Shown here: piece after piece, positions 59,760-62,884 of the stretch
How the letters are laid out: every line of letters starts with the position of its first letter
How positions within the stretch are numbered: position 1 is the stretch's first letter
IMG/VR virus record: IMGVR_UViG_3300017989_000120
Location: 1-62,884 of that record
DNA: 62,884 nt
Strand: one strand, 5' to 3'
From: a virus
Made by a program: the position numbers and the translations under genes
Notes under the pieces: generated by a model
The model's database searches: none
Seen by the model: only the letters and a program-made list of their open reading frames with translations
What the model was told of the DNA's origin: nothing

Positions 59760-59995
59760 AACCTGTGAAAGGATCGGTACAGCAAACCTATTCTATACTA
59801 GATGCAGAGTTAGTTGTAGTACAGCGCAAGCTTACTCTCTAACGAGACCCGGAGATCAGTGACCTGGTTCAAAACTAAAATCACGACGTCAACTTCTCAT
59901 TGGCGTAAAGAGAGATATAGCTGCAGAGCCGAATAATACTAATAGCGATCCTGTTATTTTAAATCCCTGGGTTAATAACCCGGGGATTTTTTTTG
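59760..59995 (+). ncRNA. Candidate structured non-coding RNA
   Basis: The 348-nt stretch between 59700 and 60047 has no credible ORF but strong RNA signals. AGGATCG (59770-59776) pairs perfectly with CGATCCT (59945-59951), closing a domain of about 180 nt. Inside are GTA-C-AGC-GCAA-GCT-TAC (a GNRA hairpin near 59818-59834), an alternative longer pairing of GTTAG with CTAAC around it, TCTC/GAGA around TAAC, and a 7-bp hairpin ACGTCAA/TTGGCGT near 59885-59907. GGTTCAAAAC resembles a tRNA T loop and GTTAGTTGTAGTAC a D arm. A promoter-like element precedes it and a strong terminator ends it. It may be a Y-RNA-like partner of the vWA protein; that is inferred. Confidence 0.55.
59961..59994 (+). 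terminator. Strong terminator of RNA candidate
   Basis: AAATCCC-T-GGGTT pairs with AACCC-G-GGGATTT around AAT (12 pairs plus one T-G), followed by an eight-T tract. Confidence 0.95.
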
Positions 59996-60047
59996 GAAAC
60001 AATATGTGTAAAAAATCTAGAATACTGGGCATCACAAGGATTAATAA

Positions 60048-60695
60048 ATGACAGATTTTGAAAAAATAAAGGCCACGGTAGACTTTATTGATGGTCCTAA
60101 AATAGAGATTGGTGATAGTCACTCTGAAAATTTCTTGGTTGAACTTTACGAAGACATTGGTGGTGAGTGGGGAATCATCTATTCAAACCATGAATTCAAG
60201 CCCTTTATGTGGTACAAGTATTTAAGGAAATTTAGAACTAAGTGGAGGGTTAACATCTGGGGGATAGAAAATTTCGAGCCCGTTTTACTTTTTCAACATA
60301 CTTATAATGAGCAGGACAAAAAGATCCTTTTACGTTTTGACTCCCACTCTTACGACGTAAACTACAGATGGCTTCTGAAAGCTGAAAGTTTTGGTAAGTC
60401 AACCGGGAGCGAAATATTAGTTTCCTCTAAGTTCCACGACAGGCTTCGAAAAAATTATTCGGGCAGTGTTCAGATCATTGAACAACAAAAAGACTTTATT
60501 GGGTATTGCGAGACCAATGGAATATACGCATCTTACGATATTGGAAAACACGACATCCAAAGTAACATGTGGGACTTTTGGGAATCTGGTGGTATTTTTG
60601 AAAACCACGCTTCTTATTATGCTAGCTGGCACCATCCACAGAACTGGATCGGTTTAAGTAACGAGGATTTATTTGATAACATTCTAAGATTATGA
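60048..60695 (+). CDS. Protein of unknown function beside carbamoyltransferase
   Basis: A 215-residue protein with many aromatic and charged residues. It has strands NFLVELYEDIGGEWGIIYSN, a basic-aromatic segment WYKYLRKFRTKWRVNIWG, and KILLRFDSHSYDVNYRWLLK. The C-terminal part HNP-like HHPQNWIGLSNEDLF follows a Trp/Tyr-rich stretch. It may be a sugar- or polysaccharide-related protein, since it overlaps the carbamoyltransferase gene by 4 nt. I do not recognise the family. Confidence 0.6.
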   Translation: MTDFEKIKATVDFIDGPKIEIGDSHSENFLVELYEDIGGEWGIIYSNHEFKPFMWYKYLRKFRTKWRVNIWGIENFEPVLLFQHTYNEQDKKILLRFDSHSYDVNYRWLLKAESFGKSTGSEILVSSKFHDRLRKNYSGSVQIIEQQKDFIGYCETNGIYASYDIGKHDIQSNMWDFWESGGIFENHASYYASWHHPQNWIGLSNEDLFDNILRL

Positions 60696-62305
60696 GTATC
60701 ATTTTAGGAATTGGATTTTGCTCACACGATACCTCTGTTGCTGTATTAAAGGACGGTGAAATTCTAGGTATTTACGAGGAGGAAAAGCTAGTTGGCATAA
60801 AATCCTGCTACAACGTTTTCGCTCCACCCACCAATTGCCTTGAGGTTATAAAGAGGGACCATGGAATAGATCTTACAGACGTAGATCATTTTGCTATTTC
60901 CTCATTCTACAAGAAAGATATTGTCAAGGATAACATTGGAGTATTTTTGGGAAAAACAACCGAGGTATCTCACCATCTATCTCACACACTTGGTTCTTAC
61001 TTCACGTCGGGCATGAAGGGAAAGGTACTTAGTGTTTCCCATGACGGGAAGGGTAATCGGAGTAGAGGCAAGATATTGCTTTGTGAGGATGGTAATTACG
61101 AGGTAGTCCACTCACAGCATATTCCCACAACTGCATCCTTAGCAGGTCTTTGGGCTTCTTCTTGTACTCATCTGGGCTGGAAAATGCTTAAAGATGAGGG
61201 CAAGATAGTTGGTTTAGCTGCTCACGGTAAGCACGACAGCATAATCTACAAGTTAATCAAGGATTGTATACATTATGGTGGGGATCTAAATTTCCGTCCA
61301 GCAAACCACGAAGCCAGATTCCACTACGTCTGTGAACATATTCTTAAACCCCGTGGGGTTTTTACTGATAAACAGCTGAGAGCTAATTTTGCTTTTGCCC
61401 TTCAGAAGGTAACAGAAGAAACAATGAGAGATTTTCTGAAAGACCTAAGTAGTAGATTTCCAGAATACAGAAAGATCTGTTTTTCTGGCGGACTCTTTGC
61501 GAATGTTAAGATGAACATGTCCATCAACGACCTGGGACTTTTTGATGAAATCTACATTCATCCGGCAATGTCTGACAGCGGTTTAGCACTGGGTGCAGCA
61601 ATCAAGGTTGCAAACGACCTTGGAGAAATAACAGAACCTTTTAGACTCGAAAATGCTTTCCTTGGAGAAAGACACAATAGAGAAGCATGGGATGCTATTA
61701 TCAAAGAAAACTCAGAGGATCTGGAAACAGAACCCATGACATACGAAAGGATTGCTCAACTTGTAGATCAGGGATCTGTCGTTGGGGTATTTGTAGGAAG
61801 GACCGAATATGGTCCAAGAGCCTTGGGTAATAGGAGCATAGTAGTGAAACCAACCGATAAGGATACACACAGGAGACTGAACGAGAAGCTCAGAAGAACA
61901 GAGATAATGCCTTTTGCCCCTTCTGTGTTGGAAGAATTCAGCCAAGACGTTTTCCACATTGAGAAATCAAAACACACTGCTGAATTTATGACTTTGTGCT
62001 ATGACACAAGGGAAGAATGGCTCGGTAGAATCCCAGCAGTTGTACATACAGAAGACGGTACAGCAAGACCACAGATAGTAAACAAGGAAAGAAATCCACA
62101 CTTCCATAAATTGATCTCGGCATATCATAACATTTCTGGAATTCCCGTTGTTCTGAACACGTCTTTAAATGCCCATGGGGAGCCAATCAATAACTACCCA
62201 TACCAGGTGATCAAACACTTGCTTGATGATTCGCTAGATTATATTGCAACCGAGGATTACATTATAAACAAGAAAACAACCAGTAGTGTAAACTGGGAGG
62301 TGTAG
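60692..62305 (+). CDS. Carbamoyltransferase (NodU/CmcH/TobZ family), copy 2
   Basis: A 537-residue O-carbamoyltransferase. The Kae1-like part has GIGFCSHDTSVAVLKDGEIL, SHHLSHTLGSYFTSG (His ligands), SVSHDGKGNRSRGK and GKIVGLAAHGK. The centre has ICFSGGLFANVKMNMS, and the C-terminal part has YGPRALGNRSIVVKP, IMPFAPSVLEE and NTSLNAHGEPINNYP. It lacks the insertion of the copy at 34519 and is clearly diverged, so the two probably act on different acceptors. An aminotransferase for amino-sugar synthesis follows 28 nt downstream. Confidence 0.92.
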   Translation: MSIILGIGFCSHDTSVAVLKDGEILGIYEEEKLVGIKSCYNVFAPPTNCLEVIKRDHGIDLTDVDHFAISSFYKKDIVKDNIGVFLGKTTEVSHHLSHTLGSYFTSGMKGKVLSVSHDGKGNRSRGKILLCEDGNYEVVHSQHIPTTASLAGLWASSCTHLGWKMLKDEGKIVGLAAHGKHDSIIYKLIKDCIHYGGDLNFRPANHEARFHYVCEHILKPRGVFTDKQLRANFAFALQKVTEETMRDFLKDLSSRFPEYRKICFSGGLFANVKMNMSINDLGLFDEIYIHPAMSDSGLALGAAIKVANDLGEITEPFRLENAFLGERHNREAWDAIIKENSEDLETEPMTYERIAQLVDQGSVVGVFVGRTEYGPRALGNRSIVVKPTDKDTHRRLNEKLRRTEIMPFAPSVLEEFSQDVFHIEKSKHTAEFMTLCYDTREEWLGRIPAVVHTEDGTARPQIVNKERNPHFHKLISAYHNISGIPVVLNTSLNAHGEPINNYPYQVIKHLLDDSLDYIATEDYIINKKTTSSVNWEV

Positions 62306-62333
62306 AGGGATAAACCAGTAAATTAATTAGATA

Positions 62334-62884
62334 ATGAAAAAAAATATACCGCTCTTCAAGGTTTTTATGTCGCCCACCGCTGGTGAAAAAGTTACAGAGG
62401 TCTTAAATAGTGGCTACATAGGACAAGGTCCTAAGGTGGATGAATTTGAAACCAAATTGAAAAGGTTTTTTAACCAGGACTATGTTTCAACACTTAACTC
62501 CGGTACATCAGGATTACATCTTGCGCTACATCTGCTTAAAAAGCCAGTTAAGAATACAAAAATTTTTCGTGGGTCTATTTCTATGGATTCTCTTTGGCCC
62601 GGATTGCAAGAGGGAGATGAGGTATTAGCAACACCATTAACTTGCACTGCATCTAATTGGCCAATACTAGCAAACGGTCTAAAAATTAAATGGGTTGATA
62701 TTGACCCAAATACACTTAATATCGATTTAGACGATCTCGAGAGGAAAATTACAGATAAGACTAAAGTGATAATGCTTGTCCACTGGGGAGGATACCCAAA
62801 CGATCTTAATAGGATAAAAGAAATCCAGGAGAGAGCGGAAAGGAGATTCGGATTTAAACCCGCAGTCATTGAAGACGGTGCACA
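62334..62884 (+). CDS. DegT/DnrJ/StrS aminotransferase, 5' part
   Basis: The first 183 residues of a PLP-dependent sugar aminotransferase; the gene runs off the window. Seen are the start MKKNIPLFKVFMSPTAGEKV, GYIGQGPKVDEFETKL, the PLP phosphate-binding LNSGTSGLHLALHLL, the substrate-pocket TPLTCTASNWPILAN, MLVHWGGYPNDLNRI and the PLP-ring Asp in AVIEDGA. The Schiff-base lysine lies beyond the end. These enzymes make amino sugars from nucleotide keto-sugars. Confidence 0.88.
   Translation, partial: MKKNIPLFKVFMSPTAGEKVTEVLNSGYIGQGPKVDEFETKLKRFFNQDYVSTLNSGTSGLHLALHLLKKPVKNTKIFRGSISMDSLWPGLQEGDEVLATPLTCTASNWPILANGLKIKWVDIDPNTLNIDLDDLERKITDKTKVIMLVHWGGYPNDLNRIKEIQERAERRFGFKPAVIEDGA

Noticed and set aside
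59885-59930. Group I intron core (GAGATATAG after a P8-like hairpin)
   Set aside because: AGATATAGCTGC resembles the intron S element, but I find no P7 partner in the right place and the flanking genes are complete, so nothing is interrupted.
59760-59960. A tRNA, with AGGATCG/CGATCCT as acceptor stem
   Set aside because: The span is about 180 nt, there is no T arm directly before the 3' strand, no credible anticodon arm and no CCA.
1-62884. CRISPR arrays, insertion sequences, integrase or attachment sites
   Set aside because: No regularly spaced repeats, transposase or recombinase motifs, or terminal repeats were seen on either strand.

Overview
The window is part of a large, strictly lytic-looking, T4-like myovirus genome, low in GC and very gene-dense, with short or 1-8 nt overlapping gene junctions. 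The phage assignment rests on recognisable T4-type replication genes: gp32 SSB, gp61 primase, UvsW, a UvsY-like protein, the two topoisomerase subunits, a gp45-like clamp, family B polymerase and Dda. It also rests on virion genes and T4-late-like promoters. A Bacteroidota host is inferred from a Bacteroidota-type histone H1-like protein (21089-21265) and DUF2452/DUF4494-like proteins. No tRNA, integrase, IS element or CRISPR array was seen.

Layout. 1-8074: virion genes (two paralogous collagen-like fibre proteins, a large structural protein, a gp19-like tail tube). 8083-12338: a RuvC-like nuclease, then a compact cassette of sugar-nucleotide transferase, cupin, RuBisCO-like protein, half-barrel GDPD-like protein and glycosyltransferase-like protein. 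12376-16663: gp32, primase, UvsY-like, UvsW. 16676-25862: many small late genes, several carrying a short terminal peptide like the T4 capsid-targeting sequence, plus an RNA ligase/NMN-adenylyltransferase-type fusion, Hsp20, an MBD4-like glycosylase and a minus-strand endolysin. 25923-32070: N-terminal half of a split DNA polymerase, dUTPase, NrdB, NrdA, adenylate kinase. 33221-36273: glycosyltransferase and carbamoyltransferase. 37765-47060: topoisomerase subunits, UV endonuclease, DnaJ, clamp and the C-terminal half of the polymerase. 47933-56393: UDP-galactopyranose mutase, RimK/retropepsin fusion, thioredoxin, two 2OG-Fe(II) oxygenases flanking ClpP, and uncharacterised genes. 56421-62884: Dda helicase, a DUF2828/TROVE-like vWA protein beside a candidate structured RNA, a second carbamoyltransferase, and a DegT aminotransferase cut by the window end.

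How it fits together. The replication/recombination and nucleotide-supply genes form the usual T4-like engine. Around it lie surface-glycan or nucleotide-modification genes and a cohort of at least 11 unrelated proteins with an N-terminal F-x-x-[FY] tag, most followed by an [IL]-x-E site. Many tagged genes sit 24-27 nt behind a TATATA[A/G] element. I infer a late-expressed set of proteins packaged in the head and delivered with the DNA. The three most unusual items are the RuBisCO-like cassette, the packaged-protein tag system, and the Ro60-like protein with its adjacent RNA.
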